Positions 7,918-16,644 of a stretch of 64,000 nucleotides of DNA are shown here, piece after piece. The stretch lies in NCBI GenBank assembly GCA_963835525.1, contig CAWIFM010000004.1:620001-684000 (forward strand), read 5' to 3'. This stretch comes from DASSUW01 sp963835525. GTDB lineage: Bacteria > Actinomycetota > Thermoleophilia > Solirubrobacterales > Solirubrobacteraceae. The notes beneath the pieces are model-generated. The model did no database searches and was not told the origin of the DNA. It worked only from the letters and a program-made list of their open reading frames with translations. A program made the translations under genes and the position numbers. Each line of letters starts with the position of its first letter. Positions within the stretch are counted from its first letter, which is position 1.

Positions 7918-8970
7918 CTAGCTCGGAGGCGTTTGCCCCGACCAGCCGCCCATGATCTCCTGCGGGTCCCCGTCTGCTGTCGTGCCGAGGACGGGATGCA
8001 GTGCGAGGTCGGGCGAGTAGCGGCTGGCCGGCGTCTCGCGCCCGAGCGCCTCGGCCATCGCGCGGACGTGATGCGGCCCGCCGCCGCAGCAGACGCCGAT
8101 GTAGTCGACGCCAAGGTCGCGGGCGCGGCGTGCGAAATCGGCCATCTCGAACCGGGTGCACTGGAACGGCTCGAGTTGGATCGGGAAGAGGTGGCTGCCG
8201 TCGGCGGATGCAAGCTCTTCGAAGGCTGGGCAGGCCGGTGAGGTCCGGTAGGGCACGGGCTGTGCCGCCACCGCGACGTCCACGGCACCGCGGATCGCCT
8301 CCAGGAGCGGAAGCATGGTCTCCGGGCCGCGCGAGCAGTTCAGTCCGACGATCGTCGCGCCGCGGTCGGCGAGGATCCGGCACGCGTCGACGTAGTCGTA
8401 GCCGTCGTACGTCTTTTCGGGCTGCACGCTGGCGAACGTGACCATCGCCGGCAGCCCGAGCTCCTGGCAGACCTCGAGGCCGATCAGCGCCTCGCCGACG
8501 TAGTCGTTGGTCTCGGCGATCACGAAGTCGACGCCTTCCTCGACGGCCCATCCGAGCTGCTCCTCGTACTGCGCTCGGACGACGGCTCCGGACCGAACCG
8601 GATCGGCGGGGTCGTAGAGCCACGTGTTGCAGATGTTGCCGGCCACGAGCGCTTCGCCCTCGGCGGCGATCTCGTTGGCGATCCGCACCGCCTGGCGGTT
8701 CATCTCCTCGAGGTCGTCGCTGCGCCCGACGTCCGCGAGCTTGCCGCGGTGGGCGTAGTAGGTCAGCGCCACCATCACCTCGGCGCCCGCGCGCAACAGC
8801 TCGCGGTGCAGCTGGCGTAGCGCCGCAGGCTCGTCGAGGATCACCTCGGGCACGAACGGGCCGGCCTTCACGTAGCCGCGGCGCTCGAGCTCGAACACAT
8901 AGCCCTCGGCGCCGAGGACCACCCCTTCAGCTAGACGCTGCTGCAGCGTCCTGCGCGATGGACGGCTCAT
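7918..8970 (-). CDS. Homocysteine S-methyltransferase family protein
   Basis: A 350-residue TIM-barrel methyltransferase of the homocysteine/betaine-homocysteine S-methyltransferase family, starting at ATG 8970 (MSRPSRRTLQQRL). The zinc-binding cysteines are present: one in GLNCSRGP and a pair in GVCCGGGP near the C-terminus. EGYVFELERRGY near the N-terminus is the substrate-loop region. Such enzymes move a methyl group from betaine, S-methylmethionine or a related donor to homocysteine. It overlaps the upstream flavoprotein gene by 44 bp and is translationally coupled to it, which suggests that both act on one methylated amine or betaine. Confidence 0.88.
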   Translation of the reverse strand: MSRPSRRTLQQRLAEGVVLGAEGYVFELERRGYVKAGPFVPEVILDEPAALRQLHRELLRAGAEVMVALTYYAHRGKLADVGRSDDLEEMNRQAVRIANEIAAEGEALVAGNICNTWLYDPADPVRSGAVVRAQYEEQLGWAVEEGVDFVIAETNDYVGEALIGLEVCQELGLPAMVTFASVQPEKTYDGYDYVDACRILADRGATIVGLNCSRGPETMLPLLEAIRGAVDVAVAAQPVPYRTSPACPAFEELASADGSHLFPIQLEPFQCTRFEMADFARRARDLGVDYIGVCCGGGPHHVRAMAEALGRETPASRYSPDLALHPVLGTTADGDPQEIMGGWSGQTPPS

Positions 8971-10138
8971 CGATGACGCCCCCTTTCTGGAATCGAGCTG
9001 GGTCGAAGCGGGCGATGTCGTAGTCGGTGCCGCCCTTGAGCGCCAGCTCGGCAAGCACCAGCCCGACCCATGGCGCGAACTTGTAGCCCGTGCCGCGCCA
9101 GCCGACGCCGACGAACGCGCCGGCGACGTCGGGGACCCGGCCGAGCACGAACTCGTCGTCGGCGACGAGGTCGTAGTCGCACTGGTCGACGTCTTCGACG
9201 TCGCGTACCGTCGCGCCCTCGAGGCCCGGCAGGCACTGCTCGACGAAGGTCGCGATGCTGTCGATCACCGTGGTGCTGCGCGGCAGGTCCGGCGGGTTGT
9301 AGTAGCCGATCTTCACCGCCTCGACGAGCCCTTCAACGATCGGGTGGCAGTAGATCCCGGTGTCCAGATAGGCGATCGTCGGCATGGCGCCCGCGACGAA
9401 CAGATCGCGCATCGCGGCGGGCGGAGTCAGGTACTTGGCCTCGCTCGGCCTGTCCTTCGCGATCGGAACACGGAGCGTGCTGCCGGGCAGCAGCGACAGG
9501 AGCTGGTTGGTGCCGTGGCCCGCGGTCACCACCAGCGACCCCGCTCCCAGCTCCTCCGCCCCTCTCAGCACCCGGAACCGCGCCCCGTCGCGCACGAGCG
9601 CGCTCGGAGCCACGCCCTCGAGTACCGCGACACCGCGCTCGCGCAGCGTGTCGGTCAGCCCGCGCGTCACCGCGGGGACGTCGACGACGCCGCCGTCGAG
9701 GTCGATCCGCGCGATATCGGCGTCAAGGAACGTGAAGCGCCGGCGCAGCGCCACGTCGTCGAGCGCCGCCGTCCTCATTCCCAGCCGTGTCAGGGTGTCA
9801 TGGCTCATCTGCGCGTAGGTGCCCGCGAGGTCCGGCGTGACCGATCGCTTGGCGATGTTCATGCAGCCGCAGCGCACGAGCACCTCGCTCGCGGTCTGCT
9901 CCTCGAAGTCGCACCAGAGGCGAAACGCCTCATGTGCAAGCCGCGCGTAGGTCGCGTCGAGGTAGTCGCTGCGATACGACCGCGTCCGGCCGAACGAGGC
10001 CGTCGCGGGATCACCCACCCGCCCGCGCTCGACGACCGCGACGCGCGCGCCCATGGCCGACGCGTGATACGCCGTGAACAGCCCCATCACGCCGCCTCCG
10101 ACGACCACGACGTCGTAGTCCTCGCGGCCGCTACTCAC
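8927..10138 (-). CDS. Sarcosine oxidase-like FAD-dependent oxidoreductase
   Basis: A 403-residue amine oxidase of the monomeric sarcosine oxidase type, starting at GTG 10138 (an in-frame ATG at 10213 would add an unlikely leader and cross the operator). It has the FAD dinucleotide motif VVVVGGGVMGLFTAYH, FGRTRSYRSDY near the flavin, a Cys in DVDQCDYDLVADDEF at the place where monomeric sarcosine oxidase binds FAD covalently, and GYKFAPWVGLVLAELA at the C-terminus. The expected reaction is oxidative demethylation of an N-methyl amino acid. It is first in an operon with the homocysteine S-methyltransferase. Confidence 0.88.
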   Translation of the reverse strand: MSSGREDYDVVVVGGGVMGLFTAYHASAMGARVAVVERGRVGDPATASFGRTRSYRSDYLDATYARLAHEAFRLWCDFEEQTASEVLVRCGCMNIAKRSVTPDLAGTYAQMSHDTLTRLGMRTAALDDVALRRRFTFLDADIARIDLDGGVVDVPAVTRGLTDTLRERGVAVLEGVAPSALVRDGARFRVLRGAEELGAGSLVVTAGHGTNQLLSLLPGSTLRVPIAKDRPSEAKYLTPPAAMRDLFVAGAMPTIAYLDTGIYCHPIVEGLVEAVKIGYYNPPDLPRSTTVIDSIATFVEQCLPGLEGATVRDVEDVDQCDYDLVADDEFVLGRVPDVAGAFVGVGWRGTGYKFAPWVGLVLAELALKGGTDYDIARFDPARFQKGGVIDEPSIAQDAAAASS

Positions 10139-10187
10139 ACCACGGGCCGCGGCTCGGAGAAAGAAGGAGATCAATGACCATGAGCGG

Positions 10188-10212
10188 TGAACCGGTTCAG
10201 TGAACCGATTCA
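10188..10212. promoter_or_regulatory. Tandem palindromic operator upstream of the flavoprotein operon
   Basis: A perfect 12-bp palindrome TGAACCGGTTCA at 10188-10199 is followed one base later by a near-identical copy TGAACCGATTCA at 10201-10212. The pair lies 50-75 bp upstream of the GTG start of the sarcosine oxidase-like gene, where a repressor would block its promoter. The CG centre is like LacI-family operators; no such regulator gene is in the window. Confidence 0.55.
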
Positions 10213-10251
10213 CGAATCTTGCTCTGCGATCAGGCCTCCGTCAAGTCCAAC

Positions 10252-10710
10252 CTAGGCGTCCTGCATGGAGGCCGCGAACGCCTCGGGGCCCTGCTCCGCC
10301 GCCGCCGGGTCCATCCACATGACCTGCCAGCCGTGGCCGTCGAGGTCGAAGAAGCTGCGTGAGTACATGAAGCCGTAGTCCTCGGCGTCATCCGCCTCGG
10401 TGCCGCCCGCCGCGAGCGCAGCGGCGCTGACCGTGTCGACCTCATCGCGCGATGACACGCTGAAGCAGTAGAGCGCCAGCGTGTGCGTGGTGGGATCGGC
10501 GACCGGCAGCTTCGCGAACTCCGCGAACTTCTCGCGGCTGAGCAGCATGACGAAGGCGTCCTCGCCGACCAGCATGCAGGCGGCGGTCTCGTCGGTGAAC
10601 ATCGGGTTGAAGCTGAAGCCGAGCTTCGCGAAGAACGCCTTGCTGCGCTCGATGTCCGCTATGGGGATGTTCACGAACAGGCCGCGGCCGGGGTGTGCGG
10701 GAATGGCCAT
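10252..10710 (-). CDS. VOC-family (glyoxalase/bleomycin-resistance fold) protein
   Basis: A 152-residue VOC protein of the lactoylglutathione lyase-like type, starting MAIPAHPGRGLFVNIPIADI. The two beta-alpha-beta-beta-beta modules are visible, the first with the SKAFFAKLGF helix and the second ending in RSFFDLDGHGWQVMWMDP, where the Glu or Asp and His are possible metal ligands. It is a stand-alone gene; substrate unknown. Confidence 0.85.
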   Translation of the reverse strand: MAIPAHPGRGLFVNIPIADIERSKAFFAKLGFSFNPMFTDETAACMLVGEDAFVMLLSREKFAEFAKLPVADPTTHTLALYCFSVSSRDEVDTVSAAALAAGGTEADDAEDYGFMYSRSFFDLDGHGWQVMWMDPAAAEQGPEAFAASMQDA

Positions 10711-10885
10711 GGTGGTTCTCCAGTCGGTGGCTCGATGGCGTACGTCCTGGTAGACCGGCCCAGCCGGCGGAACTCATCGGTGGATCTCGGCGTAGAGGAC
10801 CCGCTCGCGGAGGTCCTCGACGCAAAGTGCCGGGAGCGGTTCCCAGACAGCCCCGGCTCATCCAACCGGTCCCCGATCACGCCCA

Positions 10886-12256
10886 TCAGCCGGGGCGGGC
10901 GAGCTCCGGCTGCTGGGGACGGTCGACGATCGCATCGGGTGGAGGGATCGCGCCGCAGCAGTCCGCGTCGAACTTGATCGTGTAGTAGTCGCCGAGGCGT
11001 CGCCAGGCGTGGACGGCGCTGCCCTGGGCGTTGATCGCCACCACGAGCTCGTCGGCGTCCACCTCGGCGTCGGACAGCGTCGCGGTCGCGCCGAGGATGT
11101 CACCTGGGTAGAGCTTGCGGGTCTTGATCCGGGTGTAATAGCCGTCGTCGCGCTGCCAGGCGATCGCCGCCACCCCGTTCGCGCTGACCGCGAGCTGAGG
11201 ATGGGTGTGCGGCTCGCCGGACGTGGAGAGGGTGAGAATGCTCCCGAGCGTGCCGTCGGCCGTGCGCGTGCGCGCCTGCACCTGATCGCCGCCGGTGTTC
11301 TCGCGCAGCCACGTGATCACGGCATCCCCCTCGGCGTCGACGCCGATCTCGGGCTGATCGGCGTCGGCAGCGAACGCGGAGATCTCCTCGATCTCGCCGA
11401 GCTCGCCGTCCGCCGAGCGCGAGCGCAGCTTGATGCGCTTGCGCCCATCGACGCCCAGCCGCTCCCACGTGTACAGCGCATCGCCGTCCGGGGCGACCGC
11501 CATCTGCATCTCCCACGCGTCGTACGAGCCGTCGGACACGTCCTGGATCTCGCCGAGCTCGCCGGCGGCCGTGAGCGTCCGCGTCTGCACCTGATCGTCG
11601 TTCGTCCAGGCCAGGACGGCGTCTCCGTCCGCGTCGAAGGCAACCTGCACGCGAACGGCGTCCTCACCCTCGGGCGAGACCTGGAGCACCGCCGCGCCGG
11701 GCACGCCCGCCGCCGACAGCGTGCGCGCCTCGACCGAGTGGCGCTCGCCGTCCCAGCGGTGCCAGGCGATCAGAGCGTCGCCGTCGGCGTCGACCGCCAC
11801 CTGCGTCTCGGAGGTGCCGCCGATCTCCGAGAGCGTGTGCACCGGGCCGAGCACGTCCGCCGTGGACAGCGTCCGGGCCTCGATGCGATGTCCGCTGGTC
11901 TCGTCGTAGCGATTCCATGCGAACAGCCCGTCCCCGTTCGGGAGCACGGCCACCCGGGGGTGCAGGGCCGAGTCGCCGGACGCCGAGAGCGTGTGCACCG
12001 GGCCGAGCGTGCCGCCCGTGCGCAGCCGCCCCTGGACTTCCCAGCTGAAGTCGTTCAGGCGCCACATGAACGCCTGGTCGCCGGCGTTCACGGCCACCCT
12101 GGGATCGCGGGCGTCGCGGTACTCGTCGGAGAGGTCGCCGCCGACGTGAAATGTGGAGGCGGCGGCCGTTCCGGCGCCCAGGCCGGCGATCAGCGCCGAC
12201 GCAAGGCCCGCCACGATCGCGCGACGGGCGTGGGTTGTTGCCATGTGTGTGCTCAT
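10886..12256 (-). CDS. Secreted repeat protein, probable beta-propeller
   Basis: A 456-residue exported protein. MATTHARRAIVAGLASALIA then AGTAAAS gives a signal peptide (the start may be the second Met). The mature part holds about eight repeats of roughly 50 residues, each with a VAVDADGDALIAWHR-like core followed by an ARTLSAAGELGPV-like segment, the pattern of bladed beta-propellers. Two cysteines (DADCCGAIPP) lie near the C-terminus after the last repeat. Repeats of this kind are common in Solirubrobacterales-like secretomes. No catalytic motif is seen; extracellular binding is the likely role. Confidence 0.8.
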   Translation of the reverse strand: MSTHMATTHARRAIVAGLASALIAGLGAGTAAASTFHVGGDLSDEYRDARDPRVAVNAGDQAFMWRLNDFSWEVQGRLRTGGTLGPVHTLSASGDSALHPRVAVLPNGDGLFAWNRYDETSGHRIEARTLSTADVLGPVHTLSEIGGTSETQVAVDADGDALIAWHRWDGERHSVEARTLSAAGVPGAAVLQVSPEGEDAVRVQVAFDADGDAVLAWTNDDQVQTRTLTAAGELGEIQDVSDGSYDAWEMQMAVAPDGDALYTWERLGVDGRKRIKLRSRSADGELGEIEEISAFAADADQPEIGVDAEGDAVITWLRENTGGDQVQARTRTADGTLGSILTLSTSGEPHTHPQLAVSANGVAAIAWQRDDGYYTRIKTRKLYPGDILGATATLSDAEVDADELVVAINAQGSAVHAWRRLGDYYTIKFDADCCGAIPPPDAIVDRPQQPELARPG

Positions 12257-12461
12257 GGCCGATATGACCCCGCGGCGGCGACGCAGGTTGGAAACGAGCG
12301 AGGCGGCCGCGCCGGCGCCCCCCGGGGACGGGGCTTCACAGGCCGCGCGCGGTTCCGAGCCTGCTCAGAGCCATTTTTAGCCTGTCTCCCCGGATTTGTT
12401 TCGGTTCGCGAGCCGGCGCGTGAAGGCGCGTGTTTCGGATAGCGCAGGCGGGCGACTGAGC

Positions 12462-12604
12462 ACTATCGCTTGTCGTCCTAGCGATAGTCGGCGTCGCAGC
12501 GCCGCGGACTACCGCTTCTGCCTCCAAAGCAGTAGCGCAGCCCTGCCCTCCAGCTTCAGCATTTCGGCGGGCCTGGCCCGCCGCTGACCCGGACTGCACC
12601 GGGT
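12462..12604. ncRNA. Candidate structured RNA: five consecutive hairpins
   Basis: In the 450-bp gap between the propeller gene and the next secreted-protein gene, five hairpins follow each other: 12462-12488 (perfect 9-bp stem ACTATCGCT/AGCGATAGT), 12489-12504 (5 bp, CGGCG/CGCCG), 12513-12537 (CGCT/AGCG and TGC/GCA around a 2x2 mismatch), 12566-12582 (perfect 7 bp, GGCGGGC/GCCCGCC) and 12587-12604 (6 bp, ACCCGG/CCGGGT) followed by a T-rich tail. No tRNA, 6S, SRP or tmRNA consensus is seen. It may be a small RNA or the leader of the downstream gene; the strand is not proven. Confidence 0.4.
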
Positions 12605-12706
12605 TATACGCATCTTGTTGTTTGACACGTCCTAACCGGCCAACCTTCGCGCGGGCTGACGGGTCTCCCTTCCCGACCCCCCCACCAACCCGAAGGAGAG
12701 GCCCCC

Positions 12707-13276
12707 ATGCCTCGTCCCCGCACCACCCGCCGCAAGGCGCTACTCGGCCTCGGCGGCGCCGCCGCCACGCTCGCCGTCACGGCCGGCCTCGCGTTCGCTC
12801 AGGTTCTGCCGAACCCGCCCGACGGCTCGCCGCCCGGTGCACTGCCGCCGTCGAACCTGACCACCACCACCTGCGGCCCGAACCAGACGAGCATCGTCAA
12901 GACCGAGAGCTCTCCCTCGATCACAAATTCGGTCAACTGGGTGCCGCTGCCCGGCGCCGCGACGCAGGTCGCCGTCCCGGACGGCCAGAGCCGCTGCATC
13001 AAGGTCCTGCTGACCGCCGAGACGGCCTGCGAGGTCACCAACGCGCCGGACTTCTGCTACGTCCGCGCGCTCGTCGACGGCGTCCCGATGGACCCCAACG
13101 GCGCCGGCTTCCAGGCGATGGACAGCGAGGACGGCACCGCTTCCGCCCATGCGTACGAGTGGATCAAGCGCGTCGGCGAGGGCGCCCACATCGTCCGGAT
13201 CGAGCGCCACGTCGGCAACGCCGCGACGGGCTTCTGGACCGACGACTGGACGTTCGACGTCTCCCTGTACCTCTAG
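12707..13276 (+). CDS. Secreted hypothetical protein with Tat-like signal
   Basis: A 189-residue exported protein with a good ribosome-binding site (AAGGAG) before ATG 12707. The N-terminus PRPRTTRRKALLGLGGAAAT followed by a hydrophobic run to AFA is a twin-arginine-type signal (RRKALLG). The mature part has a Pro-rich linker and a beta-rich domain with Cys residues in pairs (TTTCGPNQT, SRCIKV, TACEVTN, DFCYVR), suggesting two disulfides. No enzyme motif is recognised. The structured RNA candidate lies about 100 bp upstream. Confidence 0.75.
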   Translation: MPRPRTTRRKALLGLGGAAATLAVTAGLAFAQVLPNPPDGSPPGALPPSNLTTTTCGPNQTSIVKTESSPSITNSVNWVPLPGAATQVAVPDGQSRCIKVLLTAETACEVTNAPDFCYVRALVDGVPMDPNGAGFQAMDSEDGTASAHAYEWIKRVGEGAHIVRIERHVGNAATGFWTDDWTFDVSLYL

Positions 13277-13288
13277 TACCGTCGCGAA

Positions 13289-13399
13289 CATGGCCGGGCT
13301 CGAGGCGATCGCCACGGAGCGACTCCGCGGCGAGCGCCTCGGGCCCCGCCGCCGACCTGCCGCCGGCCGCGCTAGCGAGGCGCGTGGCCGGTCGCGCTG
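13289..13399 (+). pseudogene. Possible N-terminal remnant of a GNAT acetyltransferase
   Basis: ATG 13289 begins MAGLEAIATERLRGERLGP, which resembles the usual opening of GNAT acetyltransferases, but after about 19 codons the frame decays and stops at 13399. A neighbouring frame continues briefly as AADLPPAALARR. Nothing of the acetyl-CoA-binding region follows, because the convergent VOC gene ends at 13483. If real, it is a severely truncated remnant. Confidence 0.25.
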
Positions 13400-13482
13400 A
13401 TCGTGCTCGTTCCAAGCGGCAGGGCCGCTGGCTACATGCCGTGCACCGCCATCCCGCCGCAGCGCTCCTCCCCGGGTGGTTC

Positions 13483-13854
13483 CTACGTCGTGACCAGGCA
13501 GAAGCCGTTGCCAAAGGGATCTGCGCAGCGCGTCAGGCTGCCCCAGTCGCCCGACTCCTGGCCCTCGACGATTCCGCCGAGCCTGGTGATCTCCGATGTG
13601 GACCGTCCGACGTCCTCAACGGAAAAATCGAGGTGAACAGGCGTCCAGTGTCTGGCGAATGAACGCCCCTCGGTCGCCGCGAGGAACGGCATCGAGCCCT
13701 CAGGCCGCAGGATCAGGTAGAGCTCGTTGCCACCCGCAGTCAGCTTCACCGTCCGCGAGTTCCGCCCAACCTCGGTGCACTGGAGCGCCTGGCAGTAGAA
13801 CGCGCCGGCCTCGTCGAGGTCGGCCACGTCGATGCAGATCTTCACCGTCGTCAT
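13483..13854 (-). CDS. VOC-family protein
   Basis: A 123-residue single-domain VOC protein starting at ATG 13854 (MTTVKICIDVADLDEAGAF). It carries the helix segment AFYCQALQC, HWTPVHLDFSVEDV in the second module, and the C-terminal GSLTRCADPFGNGFCLV segment typical of glyoxalase/dioxygenase-like VOC proteins. A longer open frame upstream is not supported. Substrate unknown. The tRNA-Val-derived repeat lies just upstream of its start. Confidence 0.82.
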   Translation of the reverse strand: MTTVKICIDVADLDEAGAFYCQALQCTEVGRNSRTVKLTAGGNELYLILRPEGSMPFLAATEGRSFARHWTPVHLDFSVEDVGRSTSEITRLGGIVEGQESGDWGSLTRCADPFGNGFCLVTT

Positions 13855-13916
13855 TCGGGCGCACGGTATCCGACTTGGCTCAGACAGTCGACGGGCGACT
13901 CCCACCCCGCCACCAC

Positions 13917-13972
13917 AAAAGGCCTGCAGATGCAGACCTTTTGATGGGCGATACTGGGCTCGAACCAGTGAC
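13917..13972 (-). repeat. tRNA-Val 3'-end fragment plus terminator hairpin (copy A)
   Basis: Positions 13945-13972 are identical to the T-arm and 3' acceptor strand of the tRNA-Val gene at 20443-20515, on the same strand. They are followed, 2 nt beyond the 3' end, by a hairpin at 13917-13942 equivalent to the tRNA's terminator, with a covarying base pair (T-A where the tRNA copy has T-G). The 5' half of the tRNA is absent. It marks the left end of the 13.97-17.89 kb segment. Confidence 0.7.
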
Positions 13973-14070
13973 GCTGGCTGGAACTCGGGCTAGGCGCGGC
14001 TGACAACGCTGGGACCGTCACGGATCGTCCCAAAGCGGTAGTGCGAGACGGTGCGGCCTGGCGCGTTGGC

Positions 14071-16458
14071 TTACTGGCGGGCCATGGCGATCTTGAGGCG
14101 TTCCTCGGGGGTGATCAGGTGGTCGAGGTCTTCGGCCGCGTCGGCGATGTCGAGTTGCACCCATTCGACTGTGCCGTTGAAGTGGCTGCTCTCGGGGGTG
14201 TAGTCGTCGCTCACCGGTGACGCGGTGTCGGAGCCGATGTCGCAGGTCTCGTCGCCCGAGAAGATCATCGGGACGGTGCCCTCGACCCGGCCCTCGCCGG
14301 TCTTGGCGCCGTCGAGGAAGAGGGCGACGTCGCCGCCCTTGCCGAGCCCGCCGCCGTCGTAGGTGAACTCCATGCGCACCTGGTGGGTGCCCGCCGGGAT
14401 GTCCGCGTCGCTCTCGACGTGGAAGTGGTGGACGCCGAACAGGTTGTAGGCGTACTTCGGCCTGCCGTCCTTGACGTACAGGCTCCAGCCGGCGAACGCC
14501 CCGCCCTGGGAGACGATCACGCCGTCGGCGCCGCCCTCGCGGACCGTCACCTCGGCCGTGACGGCGTGCGACTTGTTCTTCACGTTGATCACCGAGTGCT
14601 CGCTCAGGCGTCCCATGCCCCCGAACAGCAACTGGGAGTTGCCCCTGATCAGCGTGGGCCGGCCGGCCAGGTCGGAGTTGAAGCGCTCGACGCGGCGGTC
14701 GTCGAGCGGCAGCACGTTGTACTTGCGCGCCTCCTGCATGAACAGCGCCTTGAGCTCGTCGAGCTTGTCGGGCATCTCGGCCGCCAGGTCGTGCGCCTGG
14801 CTCCAGTCCGTGTTGGTGTCGTAGAGCTCCCACGTGTCGTCGGCGAACGGCGGCAGCGCCTCGAACACCCACGGCGTTGAGTGGCGGGTGACCGCCGTCC
14901 AGCCCTTGTCGTAGATCCCGCGGTTGCAGAACATCTCGAAGTACTGCGTCTCGCGGCGCTCGGCCGCGCCCGCGTCATCGAACGCGTAGCGCATGCTCAC
15001 GCCCTCGATCGGCTTCTGCTCGACGCCGTGCACGGTCCTGGGCTCCGGCAGACCGGCGGCTTCGAGGACGGTCGGGGCGACGTCGATCACGTGGTGGAAC
15101 TGGTGGCGCACCTCGCCCCTCGCCTGGATGCCGTTGGGCCAGTGGACGATCGTGCCGTTGCGCGTGCCGCCCCAGTGGGAGGCGACCTGCTTGGTCCACT
15201 GATACGGCGTGTCCATCGCGTGCGCCCAGCCAACCGCGTAGTGGTTGTAGGCCTCCGGCGTGCCGAACTTGTCGATCCGCTCGGCCATGAACTCGGTCGT
15301 CTCAAGCGCGTTGGCGCCGTTGAGGACGATCAGCTCGTTGAAGCACCCGTTCGGGGTGCCCTCAGCGGATGCGCCGTTGTCGCCGATGATGTAGTAGACG
15401 AGCGTGTCGTCGAGCACGCCGAGGTCATCGAGCGCGTCGACCAGCCGCCCGACGTGATGGTCGGTGTGTTCCAGGAAGCCGGCGTAGACCTCCATCTGGC
15501 GCGCCAGCACGGGCTTGAGGTCGTCGGGAATGTCGTCCCAGGCCGGGATCTCCGCGGGCCGCGCGGTCAGCTCAGCGTCGGGCGGGATCACGCCGAGCTG
15601 CTTCTGGCGCGCGAACGTCTCCTCGCGCAGCGCGTCCCAGCCCTGGTCGAACTCGCCCTTGTACTTCGCCGACCACTCCGGCGTGACGTGGTGCGGCGCG
15701 TGCGTCGCACCGGGCGCGAAGTACATGAAGAACGGCTTGTCGCCCATCAGCGCCTTCTGCTGGCGGATCCACTTGATCGCCTTGTCGGTCATGTCCTCGG
15801 TGAAGTGGTAGCCCTCCTCCGGCGTCTTGTCGGGCTCGATCGGAATCGTGCCCTCGTAGAGCGCGGGGTAGTACTGGTTCGTCTCGCCGGCGATGAAGCC
15901 GTAGAAGTACTCGAACCCTCCCCCGCCGCTCGGCCAGTTGTCGAACGGACCGAGCGGGCTCGTCTCCCACACCGGCACCTCGTGGCACTTGCCGAGCTGC
16001 GCCGTCGCGTAGCCGTTCAGCTTCAGCGTCTCCGCCAGCGGCGCGCACGTATTCGGCCGCAGCGAGCTGTAGCCCGGCGCCGACGTCGCGATCTCCGTGA
16101 TCCCGCCCATCCCCACGCTGTGGTGGTTGCGGCCCGAGAGCAGGGCAGCGCGCGTCGGCGAGCACAGCGCCGTCGTGTGAAAGCGGGTGAACTTCAAGCC
16201 GTTCGCGGCCAGGCGCTCCGCCGCCGGCGTCCGGCATGGTCCACCGAACGCGCTGGCACAGCCGAACCCTGCGTCATCCAGCAGCACGACCAGCACGTTC
16301 GGCGCCCCCGCCGGCGGGCGCAGCGGCTCGATCGGCGGAAACCTCGCGGACGGATCCTTGGCGTCCTCGTAGATGGGCCCGTCGTACGGCCGATCCGGGA
16401 TCGGGAGCAGTTCACGGTCGACGATGCTGGGCTCGGGCACTTGGTCTTCCTCTCGCAC
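14071..16458 (-). CDS. Arylsulfatase-type sulfatase
   Basis: A 795-residue sulfatase, a hydrolase of sulfate esters. The signature ALCSPTRAALLSGR contains the Cys (about residue 99) that formylglycine-generating enzyme converts to formylglycine, and LLDDAGFG (about 59-66) supplies metal-binding Asp residues. Further ligands lie in YFAPGATHAPHH and YIIGDNGASAEG. The C-terminal 250 residues are beta-rich, as in large PAS-like arylsulfatases. No signal peptide is seen, so it is likely cytoplasmic. A GTG at 16440, preceded by GAGAGGAAG, is a better start than ATG 16458. No formylglycine-generating enzyme gene is in the window. Confidence 0.93.
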   Translation of the reverse strand: MREEDQVPEPSIVDRELLPIPDRPYDGPIYEDAKDPSARFPPIEPLRPPAGAPNVLVVLLDDAGFGCASAFGGPCRTPAAERLAANGLKFTRFHTTALCSPTRAALLSGRNHHSVGMGGITEIATSAPGYSSLRPNTCAPLAETLKLNGYATAQLGKCHEVPVWETSPLGPFDNWPSGGGGFEYFYGFIAGETNQYYPALYEGTIPIEPDKTPEEGYHFTEDMTDKAIKWIRQQKALMGDKPFFMYFAPGATHAPHHVTPEWSAKYKGEFDQGWDALREETFARQKQLGVIPPDAELTARPAEIPAWDDIPDDLKPVLARQMEVYAGFLEHTDHHVGRLVDALDDLGVLDDTLVYYIIGDNGASAEGTPNGCFNELIVLNGANALETTEFMAERIDKFGTPEAYNHYAVGWAHAMDTPYQWTKQVASHWGGTRNGTIVHWPNGIQARGEVRHQFHHVIDVAPTVLEAAGLPEPRTVHGVEQKPIEGVSMRYAFDDAGAAERRETQYFEMFCNRGIYDKGWTAVTRHSTPWVFEALPPFADDTWELYDTNTDWSQAHDLAAEMPDKLDELKALFMQEARKYNVLPLDDRRVERFNSDLAGRPTLIRGNSQLLFGGMGRLSEHSVINVKNKSHAVTAEVTVREGGADGVIVSQGGAFAGWSLYVKDGRPKYAYNLFGVHHFHVESDADIPAGTHQVRMEFTYDGGGLGKGGDVALFLDGAKTGEGRVEGTVPMIFSGDETCDIGSDTASPVSDDYTPESSHFNGTVEWVQLDIADAAEDLDHLITPEERLKIAMARQ

Positions 16459-16644
16459 GAATGGACCAGATCACGCCCGCCTCCGCAAGCGTGACCGCAA
16501 TACTCCCAGCGCCCCTGGCTACCGTCCACACCCGAGACGGATGATCCCTCCTCCCCGGCGAGGGCCGTCGCTCGCGCTGCGATGCGGCGAGCGCGGCTGC
16601 CCTTGGCATGCGCGTGTCGGCGAGAACGCGGCTCTTGCCCGACA

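Noticed and set aside
10174..10200. Mini-ORF with a perfect Shine-Dalgarno (MTMSGEPVQ) on the plus strand
   Set aside because: Only nine codons, no plus-strand gene follows, and it overlaps the palindromic operator; probably chance.
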